Positions 20,824 through 34,202 of a stretch of DNA of 34,652 nt are shown piece by piece. Numbering within the stretch: the first letter of the stretch is position 1; each line of letters begins with the position of its first letter. The stretch comes from Paracamarosporium sp. OC-R06-R3 (taxonomy: Eukaryota > Ascomycota > Dothideomycetes > Pleosporales > Didymosphaeriaceae). The notes under the pieces were generated by a model. The model was not told the DNA's origin, made no database searches, and worked only from the letters and a program-made list of their open reading frames with translations. The stretch covers positions 591 to 35,242 of the forward strand of contig JACVRA010000594.1 in NCBI GenBank assembly GCA_019828545.1, written 5' to 3'. The position numbers and the translations under genes were made by a program.

Positions 20824-22814
20824 CTAGGCGACAGCCTCTACGGTACCTGCTGCCTTCTCAGCGTCAGGCTCACCGTTGGTCTCGGCTGCAGGTGCCTCCT
20901 CTTTGGGCTCCGTGGTAGGCTCAGTCATCGCAACGTCACCATCAGCATCCTTGGGCTTGACTTGCTCTGAGGCGGCAGGTGCGTCATCTTTCTTCTCTGT
21001 AGCAGGCTCCTCCGCCTTCTTTACCTCGTGTTTGACCCCGTTCGTGGCAGGCGCCGCAGCTTCCTCAGCAGCGTCATCTCCCGAGGATAAAACAGTGCTC
21101 CATCTGGTCAGCAAATCTTGCGAGCGCTGCTTGATGTTGAACTCCTCATCCCGTGGAATGGAGCCGAGTTTCAAGATACCCTTCAGAACCTTGTGCACCT
21201 TAGTTTCTTTGATAATCTCAGACTCAAGATTTTTCAGCTCTTCGAGCTGGACCATGTAACCAGACATGCCTGGCATATCTTCATCTTTGGGTGCCTGGTT
21301 ACGGGTAAGGAATCCCTTTTGTAGGCGATGGCGGAGATACAGAACTAGTCGTGTCAGTGCCCGATCGTATAGTAGGAGAATAAGCTGGCATACCGGTCTT
21401 TTTGCGTTTCTCAAGGCGTTCCTCCTCGGTCATTGGCGGCTCCTCGGGCAGCGCTGGCTCTGAATCCTCTTTCGCAGCGGACTTGGACTTCTTAGGTTCC
21501 GTAGCTGGCTTCTTCTTCGTGGTGAGCTTCAGCGTAGTTTTCGGAGTCTTCGCAGGCTGTTAGTTGAGTTAGTTGCATACCACCGGATCTCGGTATAGAC
21601 GTACCTTTCCATCCTCACCCTCACTGTCGGCCTCCTTCTTTCGCTTCTTTGAAGACTTTGCCTTCTTCGCGGACGCAGTAGTTGTGTCGTCGGCGTCTTC
21701 CATCTCGACATCGTCTGCCTCAACGCCTGCGTTGCTCTTGCGTTTGGTAGCCCTCTTAGCTTTCTCGGCCTTCTCCTCGCGTTTTGCCTCCTTGGCCAGC
21801 TCATCCTCCTGGACGGCTTGCTCGTGATTTGCGAGTAAGTCCTTAAAATACGCTAAATCGTGACCCTCTGCCGCAATAACGTAGGCTTCCCACAAGGATT
21901 TGGTCTTCTTTGCGGAATTTCCAGAGTCCACCTCATGTTTGATCTGGTCGAGGTCGAACGGTAGCAGATCGGTGTTCCCCTGCCAGGCACTTTTGGTCTC
22001 GTCAGTAGATGTTTGTAAAAGCGACTGAAACCTTGAACTAGGTTGTGTGAACTTACAACTCGTTCGTACCCAAGAACATCACAGGATATCGTCGGTCTTT
22101 AGCATTTTTGCCGCCTTCTTGATAGTCTTCTCGATATGTTCCATCGATCCGGATGGCGCTGACTGGACGTTTTGCTAAGAGTGTCTCGGGTAGCATGTCC
22201 TCGTCGGCAATAATGACGGGCCACGGCTGGTATCCGCGCATGGCAACCAACCACATATCTCCAGGCTTTGTGTCGAGATTCAGTTTTACTTCCTTCTTTC
22301 CCTTCTTGCCAGGGGTTTTCTTGCCCTTGTGCTCGACGACACCACCGGTAGACTTGCGTCGGTTGTTGTTGGCTTTCTTGCCGGAGGCTGGGGTGCCGTT
22401 CGTTGCCGCCAATTCTTCAGGAACAGCAGCATCTGCTTAATCGTTAGTAAGCGTAAATCGCTGGAAGCGGCAGTAGCAGCAGCAGCTTGGCAATGTGGTC
22501 GGGCTTCGACTCACCTCCACTGCCCTCCGCCACTGCGGTGTCGGGCTTCGCGTCGGTCGCGTTGTCTTTGGCGGCTTGCTCGTCGGTCGCGGCAGCAGTT
22601 GTTGGGGCTTGCTCTGAGGTCTATCAGCAACAGATAGAGAGGACATTGAGCGATATGGGTTACCTTCGACAGGCGCGTCCGCAGGTACGTCACCGCCATC
22701 CGACGGCTTCTCCCCGGCGACCTTCGCAGGTTCTGCGGCGCCGACGGCACGCGTCGAATCGTCGACAGCCTTAGCAGTGTCGACGACGACGGGTGTGGCT
22801 GCCTCCTCAGCCAT
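20824..22814 (-). CDS. PWWP-domain chromatin protein with C-terminal helical (TFIIS-N/IBD-like) region, six exons
   Basis: Join complement(20824..21344, 21394..21556, 21605..21989, 22057..22432, 22515..22613, 22664..22814), 564 residues; all five introns (48-82 nt) keep frame. After an acidic N-terminus and a Lys-rich stretch (HKGKKTPGKKGKKE) the PWWP domain begins at about 141 (GDMWLVAMRGYQPWPV) and ends near MFLGTNEF (202-209). The following segment has TDLLPFDLDQIK, long KKRKKE and acidic blocks, and EERLEKRKKTVLYLRHRLQKG. The part at about 390-475 (MSGYMVQLEELKNLE, HKVLKGILKLGSIPRDEEF) resembles a TFIIS N-terminal/LEDGF-IBD helical bundle. The C-terminus is low-complexity Ala/Glu. PWWP domains read H3K36me or H4K20me on nucleosomes. 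The architecture recalls LEDGF/HRP2 or fungal Ioc4-like proteins, so a role in transcribed chromatin is likely. The first two exons lie in a CT-rich context next to a GA repeat. Confidence 0.87.
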
Positions 22815-22987
22815 AGTATCGATTGGGCTTACGGTGCGACCGTGACGACGACGCGTAGGTGGAGGCGGAAGGTCGCGAATTCCTCGCCGGGATCGTAAGG
22901 CGCGATAAGGACGTGTTCGAGTTGATGGCGCGAAGGCTATGGTGATGGTACGCGATGGCGTTGGGGGAGTTGTCTGGTGGGTGGGGG

Positions 22988-23002
22988 GAGAGAGAGAGAG
23001 AG
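22988..23002. repeat. GA/CT microsatellite in the 5' flank of the PWWP gene
   Basis: An uninterrupted alternating GA run follows six Gs. It lies about 175 bases upstream of the PWWP start codon and reads as CT on the coding strand, as pyrimidine tracts often do in fungal promoters. Confidence 0.7.
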
Positions 23003-24563
23003 CTTCCAGGTCTCGGGTCAACCAGCAGCCTTCTCTAAAAAAGCGCGGGCGGGCAGCTGGTGGTCACGTGCACAACGCCTCGCAGCGTTGTAAACAGGCT
23101 ATATTGACCCCACAAGGACCAGAAAAACGGGACGTGGATCGCAGCGAATGCGTCAACCACCGTGCCTCTTTTTGTAGCGTTGCAGCCTACGAGCGTATGT
23201 GGTGTTGCTGGCTTGCGTGGGCGCTCGCAGCTTCCTTCGAAGGTTGGCAGCCTTAGTGCGAGGATCCGTGCGACAGAGCAGCCGCCCCCTTGTTCTGCGC
23301 CTCGGCCCCGCTGATGGACAGGAATCAGGCTCGGTGTTGGAATTGTGCTCTCGTGGTAGAGCGCGAAGATGTTCCGACCAGACTTCGTGGCGACAGGCCG
23401 TGCCAAGTGCAGCTCCAGACTCAATATGTGTCGTGGTTGTTGAAAGCACCATCCGCCCGATAGCAGGCGCGCAGCAGTATTGCGGCGTACGTTCAAGTTG
23501 GTACTTGTTTTCCGTTACTCTCGCGTCTTCTGGGCCTTTGCGATCAGCCTGCAAGGTTCGTTAGCTAGTTTTCACAAAGGAATTGTTTGTAGACAGTAAA
23601 AGATACCGCAGCTACATATCTTGTAGCAGTCAATTCATCTCGAGCAAGGGAAAATAGGTGAGAGCGCATTCACTCAGAGTGAGAATTGATTGTTTTGATT
23701 TACTATAAGCCTCCAATTAGCTTGCGCACTCGTGAGGTCTGGCCCGATGGCCACCACTTCTGGGGTGGATGTTTGTTACTTACTTTACAACATGACCGGT
23801 CCATATGGACCTTTCAAAGCTCAACATACTGTTACCAAGCCCAAAATCCGATGAAATGACAGCTTTGCGTGATGTTCCATAAAAACCAACTCCTTTTCAA
23901 GCCTGCCCAGCGCTGAGAAGCTGACAGGAGCAAAACTGGTGTCGCTTGTCAAGACGCTGCACCTCTTTCGTTGAGAAATAGGCCGTCCTCGCAATTTTTC
24001 TCGATATACGTGGCGAAGAGTATCATCAAGCCGACGTAACTCTGGGATGCTCGTATCTGAGGGGTATAGAAACTCTGTGGACGGTGACCTGCGATAGAGG
24101 ATATCCACCTTCTGCTGCATAAAAGCACGGCATACACTACCCGTAACCCTCGATCAAACAGGACCCAACTTGTACATGTTCTCCATGACAATACAGCCGA
24201 AGCTCTTGTGTGTAGACGGCGTCAATATTGCACAACGCATGGCCACCTGGCTGCTCGAGACAGGCACTAGGGAAGGATATCGAGCAAGAGAGAAATGCAT
24301 CAGACAGAAGTATAGCCATCATAAAGAATATTCCCTCAGAAAAGACACCGGTAGTGCAATGTAACCTCCTTAGTAAAGAGACCTATGCATCTGAAGGGCG
24401 CTCGATATGATAATTGTATAGGTTGTAAAGCCTTTGATCGAGTTGGACGGTATGTGAAGAACATTGGTATGTAGAAAGTACTGCAACATCCTGAAGAAAG
24501 GATGTGCACCTTTCCCAACCTCGTCTACTGGTGGTGTTTGGTGCTTGTCCTCGCTGCAGCTGG

Positions 24564-24779
24564 CTATAGCACTTGTGAATAAAGCAATTGTTGTTCCATG
24601 AAGAGCCGTTGTTGAAAGGATCCTGGTAGCGGCGGTGGTGTAGTAATCACCGGAGAGATTGCCATCTTCCTGAGACAGTTATCTGTATCCACTGTTCCAT
24701 CTTCCGTCTCTTGCGTCTTGTCTTCGGCTAGAGAGGGCTCTGCTATGTCTGCATCTAGGACTTTCCGATCTTGTGTCAT
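24564..24779 (-). CDS. Possible small unknown gene or exon
   Basis: A 71-codon frame begins MTQDRKVLDADIAEPSLAED and ends MEQQLLYSQVL. Its acidic N-terminus and even composition look more like coding sequence than the neighbouring frames. Another minus-strand frame at 23821-24120 (MQQKVDILYRR...) could be a further exon of the same transcript, but I cannot connect them with confident splice sites. No domain is recognised, and it may be fortuitous. Confidence 0.15.
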   Translation of the reverse strand: MTQDRKVLDADIAEPSLAEDKTQETEDGTVDTDNCLRKMAISPVITTPPPLPGSFQQRLFMEQQLLYSQVL

Positions 24780-25860
24780 GCATTATACGTGCTGAACCTC
24801 CAGAGCTTGCAACACTTCCTTCTCTGCGATCGGCTTCTACTCTTCCAAATCGGCAATCTCAGATTACAACATGCATGCTGTCATTTCGCGTATGCCGTAT
24901 GCATGTGTTCATGTCAATGACAGGCCGTTGTTCTTTGAGAACGTGCGTGCGCGGGCGCAGTGTTCATCGATTTGTTGCTCGATCGAGGGGCTGCAGTGCG
25001 AAGTGCGGGTCAAAGGATCGCTGCTTAGGAAGGTACATCGTGGAAGCGGCTCCAGCATAAGCTTAACGACATGGTTTTCGTCGCAAGCATAAACGCATCG
25101 TGTGGCCGCGGCTTTGTGGTTTAAATAGTCGTCCAGCAGTGGTGGGTGGTGGATAAGGTGACGGATGTGTCTGATGCTTCAACGTCGGCAGCCGCTAACG
25201 TTCGGTTTGCAACCAATCACGTGCACTGTCTGGCTTACCCTCATTCGCATCTGTGTACACTGAGGAATAGATTACTGCTTCAGGATATGAGGATTGCTAT
25301 GTAGATTAATAAATTTGTTCTAAAAGAGTTGCCTTGCTCACTTATGGTAAGAGGGTTCTTATGCTTGTCGGGACTTTCACTCTTGCATACAGGCATGGTC
25401 GCTACGTTCTATATAAAGTCGCACTCTCGTTCAACCTGCCACAGCCTAATTAAACTCTATCAACACATGCGCACCGTAAACAAGGCCGTAGTGGTCGCAT
25501 ATATAACGGAACCGGGAGCCTGGAAAGAGCGCCACAGTAGTAGCCTTGGGGCTGAGCTCAAGCAAGGAATCAGGCTGTTGTGGCGGTGTCATCAGAGCTA
25601 CAACAATCGCAAACAGGAGCTCTATTCAGCTATATATCCTCCACTATCTTCTCGAATCATTCCACCGACATCCTGTTTCTAGAGCTACTCAAGTACTACT
25701 TCCTGCGTCAGCTTAACCCCGCCGCTTCCATTGCTAGGGCTACCTTACCCCGCCAAACAACGCGAAAGCACGGCGCAAGCGACCGCGATTGCGACCGCAA
25801 CAGCACTGCGAAACGCTGTCCGTCCGTATGAACAACGCGTGAGCTGAAGCGGCACTCAAT

Positions 25861-26533
25861 ATGTCCGCATCAAGGAGACTTTCTAAGGTAAGCGACAGCC
25901 CAGACCTGCCTACATCAAGTGCTCACAAACACGTCCAGGAGCTCTCAAAGGTACGACATATGTTGTTCGCCAGTCGCAGATAGGACTATTGCTGAGATGC
26001 TAAATGTATAGCTACACGACAAGCTCCCGCCCGGTATCGCGCTCGTCAAAGCGGATGACTTTCGAGAATGGCTTATGGATATACGGGTAATGGACGACAG
26101 TGAGTTCCGTCAACAACACTCTTCGCGCGGTCAATCACACTAACATACCAGACCCTATCTATCAAGGGCAGGTATATAGGTTGAAGTTCACTTTCAGCCA
26201 GACCTACCCTATCGATGCCCCAGAAGTAGTCTTCGTCCGCGACGAATCTCGTTCGATACCGATGCATCCGCACATCTACTCCAACGGCATCATATGCCTC
26301 GATCTACTTGACCGTCAAGGGTGGTCACCGGTGCATAACGTAGAGAGCGTGTGTGTCAGCTTGCAGAGCATGTTGACGAGCAATACGCAGAACGAGCGAC
26401 CGCCAAACGACGACGTTTTCGTTAGGCACAATACACAGAGGCCCAGGGACATAAAATTCGTCTTTCATGATAATGCTGTGCGTGTGAATAGAGGTTTGGG
26501 TGCACCTGCAATGCTGACGATATATAGGTGTGA
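25861..26533 (+). CDS. UBE2W-type ubiquitin-conjugating enzyme E2, five exons including 12-nt and 6-nt exons
   Basis: Join 25861..25887, 25939..25950, 26012..26099, 26152..26477 and 26528..26533, giving 152 residues, close to the 151 of human UBE2W. The sequence runs MSASRRLSKELSKLHDKLPP, then PIYQGQVYRLKFTFSQTYP, HPHIYSNGIICLDLL with the catalytic Cys91, WSPVHNVESVCVSLQSML, RPPNDD and a C-terminal KFVFHDNAV. The HPH motif in place of HPN and the short tail ending HDxxx are marks of this E2 branch, which ubiquitinates protein N-termini and primes substrates. Exon 2 encodes only ELSK and exon 5 only the last Val and the stop. The last intron (26478-26527) has a gctgac branch site and a tatag end; if it is retained the protein gains an unrelated tail (RVNRGLGAPAML...) ending at 26549. 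Introns are 50-61 nt. Confidence 0.9.
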
Positions 26534-27136
26534 ACGATTTCAGATATGAACATTCCAAGGGTAGCCAGACATGGTTGCCGAACGAGGTACTCTCGTTACT
26601 CGGCATCCGAATATTCCAGGGTCCACGGTTGGGTGGCAACATCGCGCTATGATATTTTCAAATGCAATTTTTCATCCGGCGTGAACTGGCGTCAGGGTCA
26701 TGAGGGACTACCAAGGAAGATCCTCAGAGACAAGGCGTTGTATGTTTCCATGCAACAGACTAATTCGTATGCTCGATGAAGCGCGGATTGTGAGCAGTCT
26801 CGAAAGCATTGCGTCTTATGTTCGTCTGCATCTACCTAAGGCGCGCAACACGCGCCTATGCTCTATCGTGATCAAATTGCTATGCGGTTTCGCAGACTGC
26901 ATTACTACCTATCCAAGAATCAAAAGAAGCTATTTCGAGCCTCTGTAGACCAGAATAAAGTAACGTTCTCGCCTCGGCTACGGCCAAACGTGTTGTCGAT
27001 AAGCGAATTGTGCAGTGCCAAGACTTACAATTTCGTTAGCCTCGTTGGATAAAAAAGTTCGACGCCCGCCCACCGCCTTTGCACCACAACCCCTCCTCTC
27101 CACCCTCTCTTCCAGAACCATATACACATCCTCACC
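26534..27136. other. Spacer and promoter region of the Ssb Hsp70 gene
   Basis: Frames here show no domain. The last 75 bases before the Hsp70 start are pyrimidine-rich. No clear heat-shock element array was found, consistent with the Ssb class being constitutive rather than heat-induced. Confidence 0.4.
27065..27136 (+). promoter_or_regulatory. Pyrimidine-rich leader before Ssb start codon
   Basis: A C/T- and C/A-rich tract (ccacaacccctcctctccac and following) leads into caccATGagc. CT-rich leaders are common upstream of strongly expressed filamentous-fungal genes, and the start context is favourable. Confidence 0.4.
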
Positions 27137-29438
<2,302 letters not shown>

Positions 29439-32400
29439 ACGACTTCAACACTAGCGAGAGTTTCGGAAGAGTGGCTGCAGACGCAACGCATCAGATTGCG
29501 ACTGTTGTGGCTGCAGGGTCGTACTGAATCCTCCGTGCAGCATCTTGATAGATTCGGTTTTATTCCCGTCTGGCGCTTTCCTCACGTTTTCCCTACGGTA
29601 TCTTCGGCATTTGGGGATGGAAAAGTATTGCGAGCATGATCTGACGACTGCAATTGACTGGACATGACGGCCGATGGGTCTCCTTATGTCTTGCAAATGA
29701 CCAAGGTTATGGAGTTCTTTGTATTGGACTTAGTCGGTGGTGGTTATGTCAGGTAGATAGATGTTAGGAGAAAAGGAGAACTGTTCATTCACTTACTCGT
29801 CTCACTGTGTGTGTTCACTTTCTTCTTGAACTGTAGCTTCTGCTGCTACTCGTTGTACAGCAGAGCGTATTGTTCCTGAACCGTCTAGATTGACACACTA
29901 AAATGACCTTAGCTCGTCAATGTCATATTAAATTGTATCAATACGTCACCTTCATAGGTAAAGCAATAAATATGCCTCTAGACGCAAGTCAAACCCACGA
30001 TACTTTTCAACCACATTTATTGAACGACGTGCGCCAAGACCGACCACATTGACCCCACATAATAGCGTTACTGCCACCAAGCGTCAAGTTTCAGATGCTT
30101 AAAGCCAACATCCATAATGCAGTTTTCCACATCTGAGTTTGAGCCAGGTCTGCCGTCAGGCTATTTTAAACAGAAAGTAATGCACCGGTTTATGGCTCTA
30201 TCAGCAGCAAGTATATGGATTCTTATATGTGTTTACGCAGTTTGAAAGGCATGAAGACGTTTATGTGTGACTTCCTGCCTTCCAGTGTACTTTGGAGGAT
30301 CTCGGTTGCTGCTTGTCATGGGAATTCCTGCGGCAAGTTCATCCCACACATGCCAACTTTCGAGCTCACTCAGTATGAGTACGTCCGTGACGAGATGATT
30401 TTTGTCTATATATACAGCTCTCTGGAGCTCTTCCTCTTTCTTTCTTCACACGACTGTCTTTGCTTCGTGCACTAAAAATTTAGAGGAGAAAGGTGGTGGT
30501 TTTTCCCCAGGTCGTCCTGCCTCTATGAGAAACGTTTCGGAATTTTTTTCATATCTAAATATGACATAAGATGTGCGTATATCCGGCGGACTGTTGAAAA
30601 CCCTCCTAGGAGTTGTCCCATGTTTGCCGGTGCGCCTGTCCGCAACAAATTCCTTTATCGTGCACAAAATGGAACTCCTACGACCCTAAAACAATACGAT
30701 ACATCCACATGGCCTCTTCCCTGGAATAAATTCCGAAGACATAGATCTATGATGTTCATGCGTGCTGTGTGGCTGAACGAAATTCTGGATCTATGCGCGA
30801 TCTAAAGTCCTAAATGAGCGACCTATATTCATGTCTGGACTCGCAAAAAGCCATGACAAACTATATATGGCTCTTGTCTGATTCTCCCCCTCTTATCTAT
30901 GGAAAGTTTGGCGAGGCTGTCTTGCAGTCTCAAAACAATGGATCGATTACGCATGTTTCCCGCAAGCCAGCTCTGCCCGCACCTCAGGCTATCGATTCAC
31001 CGCTTAATTGCATTTTCACCAAACCTAAACGGAACTAAGACATGTTATTCGATACGCAATTGAATAAAGTCAAAGGTATATGTTCTCAACCAAAACAGCT
31101 TCTCAACCTTCGTATGAGTATCTCCACGCTGGCTCTCAAGGTTATTGAAATTATATAAACCATCAACTCGCCAAGGGTATCGGGAGATCAAAAGCTCCTG
31201 AACCGACACTATTGGACCAGGATACCAACAACAGAAACAGGTCCACCATTGCGGACTTTCTTTTGGCTCTTTTCTGGAAGTGAGGTATAAGCCGGCAGCT
31301 TGAAGAAACGGTCCTGCAAGATGCACGCTAGATCTCAGATTCTGTGTAGCAGGATTGTAAGTGATTGCACGCTTGTCAGATGACGTCCGGTTTTAAAACT
31401 TCTTTAAAGTTAGCAAAGAAGAAGGCATGTGAAGTTCTGATATTTCGAAGTCAACTTTGACGTGACTGGCCGATCGAAAAGAATGCCTACCTCATTATAT
31501 GTCCTCGAGACGTGATCATCTCTATTCAAGAGGTCGCTTGTGTGTAGCATGTCGAAACTCAAGAACAACCGGCGACTATTGTATGTGACCCTCCAGTTAG
31601 AAAACGATGATCTAAACTGGAATACCTTCTGCCCTCTGGCTCTCTATAAGACTGCCATCTTCATCTAAAGCGTCTGGAACTTATATGCGAGTCTAAACTA
31701 GCTAAGCGCGATAGAACATGCCGTGAAGTTCTAAGCGCACATATTTATCCATAAAGCCCCTCGCATGCCATATTTCGAAACCTTCCGCAATAACATTTAT
31801 GGCGCCTCGGTGATCTCATTCCAAATCAACGACCCTCTTATATTATGCTGAAAGACGTTCAAATAGAGGAAGACCGATCTCATGTCCTATGTTACTGTCG
31901 CATCACACGTTTAAGCTCCTACGGAAGAAAAATGGATTAACATTATCTCATGTGTTTCTCTCTGCCTTCACTCCCTAGACCGAGTTCTGTTTTAGCACAT
32001 ACCCGTCATATAGAGTAGCGTTTCTTAAATTCACTCAATATGGTTTTTTATCAAGGCATGTCGGTCCCGGATTGTTCGCTCTGGATGCAAACATCTTTCG
32101 AGACTTGCTACTACTAGTGCTGAAAGGAGGCTTTGAGATTATCATATGCTCTGTCTTTGTCTGCGTTCCATATTACAAATTGAACACCCAAATGTACGAA
32201 ACATGTAAGCCTTCGCGATACGTAGTAAAACATACAAAGATGCCATTTATTGGCCTGCCTCCAGACGTCATATTTACACTTTAAATGTTCGGCTCTAAAA
32301 TTCGGTTGGTGTACTGTGATGTGCCCGTTTCCTCCTCTATCCAAGCTTTTCTTCCAATTTTCCGATGGCTAAGGAATGGGCAGCCACCGTATAAACAAAC

Positions 32401-33602
32401 CAACGTTTGATTTAGTCTCAAAATGGTCGCTTACTACCATGTATCTCAAACCCTAACCCAGAAGCATAAGAACAATATCGTAGTTCCACAACTGCAGCGC
32501 TCCATCAAATTTGCAGCAAGACAAGACATGAGCCTGCTTTCAGGCTCACATATAAGCCGAGAGTCCGACCTAAATAAGCTTCGGGGGTTATATTCATACA
32601 ATCTAAAGGTAATACAAACCCTCTTTTTATAGTCCTAACAGTCGACCTCTATATCATCTCTCATATTGGTTGTCTTAATTTTAGAGTAGCAATTCTCAAA
32701 ATACGTAGCTACTAAACTTCATAGCGTTCTGCTGCTTAGAAACTAGCAATTCAATAGGTATAATGCAAACTATTTTATGTTCTTTGTCTTTGACGGCTTC
32801 ATTTTGATTTAACTTTTCTCGTTATCTGCAATCTTATAGGTGCTAGCGTCTCACGGATGTCTGGTGAACGGATTTACATTTTTTCCAAGGACAAATATAA
32901 CATCTGCCGGGGCTTCTACCAGGCTCTAGACTCAAAACATATTACATTAGTCCCATGAACTGTCCTTTCGTTTTCTACGAATAGTAGAACATTTTTACGG
33001 GATCGGGCTCACTCTTTATAGAAGAAAGAAGATGCAGGGGAACTACATGTTGTAATATTAAAAATGTGCTTTGATGACTCCGTGTCTGCTGCTTATTATC
33101 TGTCTGCAAAGACAAGCAGATCTTTGAGACAGCGGCTCAGTTTCTTAAAATTGAATGACTTACCCTCATGTACTATCCTAGAGAACTTTGAAGTCCCTAA
33201 GCGTGTTCAACACGTCTCACGTTGCTTCATATACAAAGTCCCATAGAATGGAAAGTGGGTTGACCTATGAGTTCTTGTGTTCCTTTTCGACGCCCAATAT
33301 CAGACAAGAATTGTGGAGTGTCTAGCAGTCACGAACAGTCGCGATAGAATACTGAACAAAATCTACACATGAACATGTTCTGCGATGTATTGTGGCTCTT
33401 GCAGGTGTTGAACGATCGATACACAAACTTTGGGCATGACTGTTGCTATGTTTATTCGTGTCCGAGGCTCAACTTGGATCCCAAATCTCATGAAAAGGGA
33501 TTTCATGTCGCCTCGTAACCCTTTCTTTTCGACATTAAGAGTTGAATGATGAGACTTATGTGTGCGCGTGGAAAACTCGTTCAACACACTGTTCCAGTCG
33601 CT
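29439..33602. other. 4.2-kb stretch without a supportable gene
   Basis: After the Hsp70 3' flank the sequence turns AT-richer than the genic parts and contains only short frames, the longest about 93 codons (31045-31326, minus), none with a recognisable motif. I could not find terminal inverted repeats, long terminal repeats, transposase or polymerase motifs, or extreme TpA enrichment. It could be an old, mutated transposon, a non-coding transcript locus or plain spacer; the sequence alone does not decide. Confidence 0.4.
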
Positions 33603-34202
33603 TCAAATTGTCTTTTGGACCTGCCACTTCTTCTTTTCTTCATCTGACCAAGTAACATCGATCCTCTCCGGCACATCCCCTTTCAGCCCCGTCTCTCCCT
33701 TCGCCTGGCCTTTCAACAGGACCTTCACCAACCCAGCAGGATTCTTATCCAGCATGCCGATTCCTCGCCCAGTTTTCTTGTCCATGATCCACCGCTCGGC
33801 TCCAATGGATATGTCGTAATCTTCTCTCACTGGATTGCCCATCACGTTGCAGATGAAGCTTGGCACATAGAGCACATTGCGGAGTACGACTTTCGAATTC
33901 TTTGGCCCCACATTCCTCTTTGCTGCATTCCCAATGATTCTGCGCACCTCTATCTCGACTGAGCCTATGCCTTCAACTGTGAATGGAGTGCTGCTGTGCG
34001 TACTGCTGATTTGGGAGGTCAAGGGTGTGAATTCTATAAACCAATCGCGGTCGGTGGCCACGTGGACATTCGAATCGAAGGACCAGACCCAGTCGATGTT
34101 ATAAGCTGCGCCTGAAGGGGGCATTGTGGACGTGATGTTATGAACCTGAACAAAATGGAGAGTGCTTGAGGTCTTCTTGAAGGCGGTATAAAGGTTCATC
34201 AC
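33603..34202 (-). CDS. Stand-alone protein related to the copia/TNT1 Pol beta-barrel domain
   Basis: Single exon; 199 residues from 34202, or 173 from the Met at 34124. The pattern WVWSFDSNVHVATDRDWF, then TPFTVEGIGSVEIEV and VVLRNVLYVPSFICNVMG follows the beta-barrel domain found in copia-type polyproteins (W..DSGAS.H, V.GIG.V, L.NVLYVP...N). The usual DSGAS is here DSNV, so any protease-like role is doubtful. No zinc knuckle, integrase or reverse transcriptase flanks it. The C-terminal part (ERIDVTWSDEEKKKWQVQ) is, as far as I recall, shared by a family of short dothideomycete proteins, which suggests a domesticated domain rather than transposon debris. The reading frame is intact over its whole length. 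Function unknown. Confidence 0.65.
   Translation of the reverse strand: MMNLYTAFKKTSSTLHFVQVHNITSTMPPSGAAYNIDWVWSFDSNVHVATDRDWFIEFTPLTSQISSTHSSTPFTVEGIGSVEIEVRRIIGNAAKRNVGPKNSKVVLRNVLYVPSFICNVMGNPVREDYDISIGAERWIMDKKTGRGIGMLDKNPAGLVKVLLKGQAKGETGLKGDVPERIDVTWSDEEKKKWQVQKTI

Larger units (their letters stand above)
22815..25860. other. About 3 kb between divergent PWWP and UBE2W-like genes
   Basis: This is the upstream region of both flanking genes. It contains the GA run at 22988-23002, cacgtg cores near 23065 and 25218 (the latter preceded by ccaat), and a tatataaa near 25410. Two minus-strand frames, 24564-24779 and 23821-24120, have a faintly protein-like composition but no motif, and I list one of them below at low confidence. 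No tRNA or transposon was recognised. Confidence 0.4.

Noticed and set aside
22437..23021. 194-codon minus-strand frame starting at 23021
   Set aside because: It runs through the leader, exon 1 and the first introns of the PWWP gene; its tail is intron sequence and it lacks PWWP.
23340..23400. tRNA-like string (tggtagagcgcgaag) resembling a D arm
   Set aside because: There is no matching acceptor stem, anticodon arm or T-arm (GGTTCRA) at the right distance.
23199..23564. 121-codon plus-strand frame and its overlapping minus-strand frames in the PWWP-UBE2W spacer
   Set aside because: Both strands are open together with Arg/Ser-rich composition and no domain, which is typical of GC-rich non-coding DNA.
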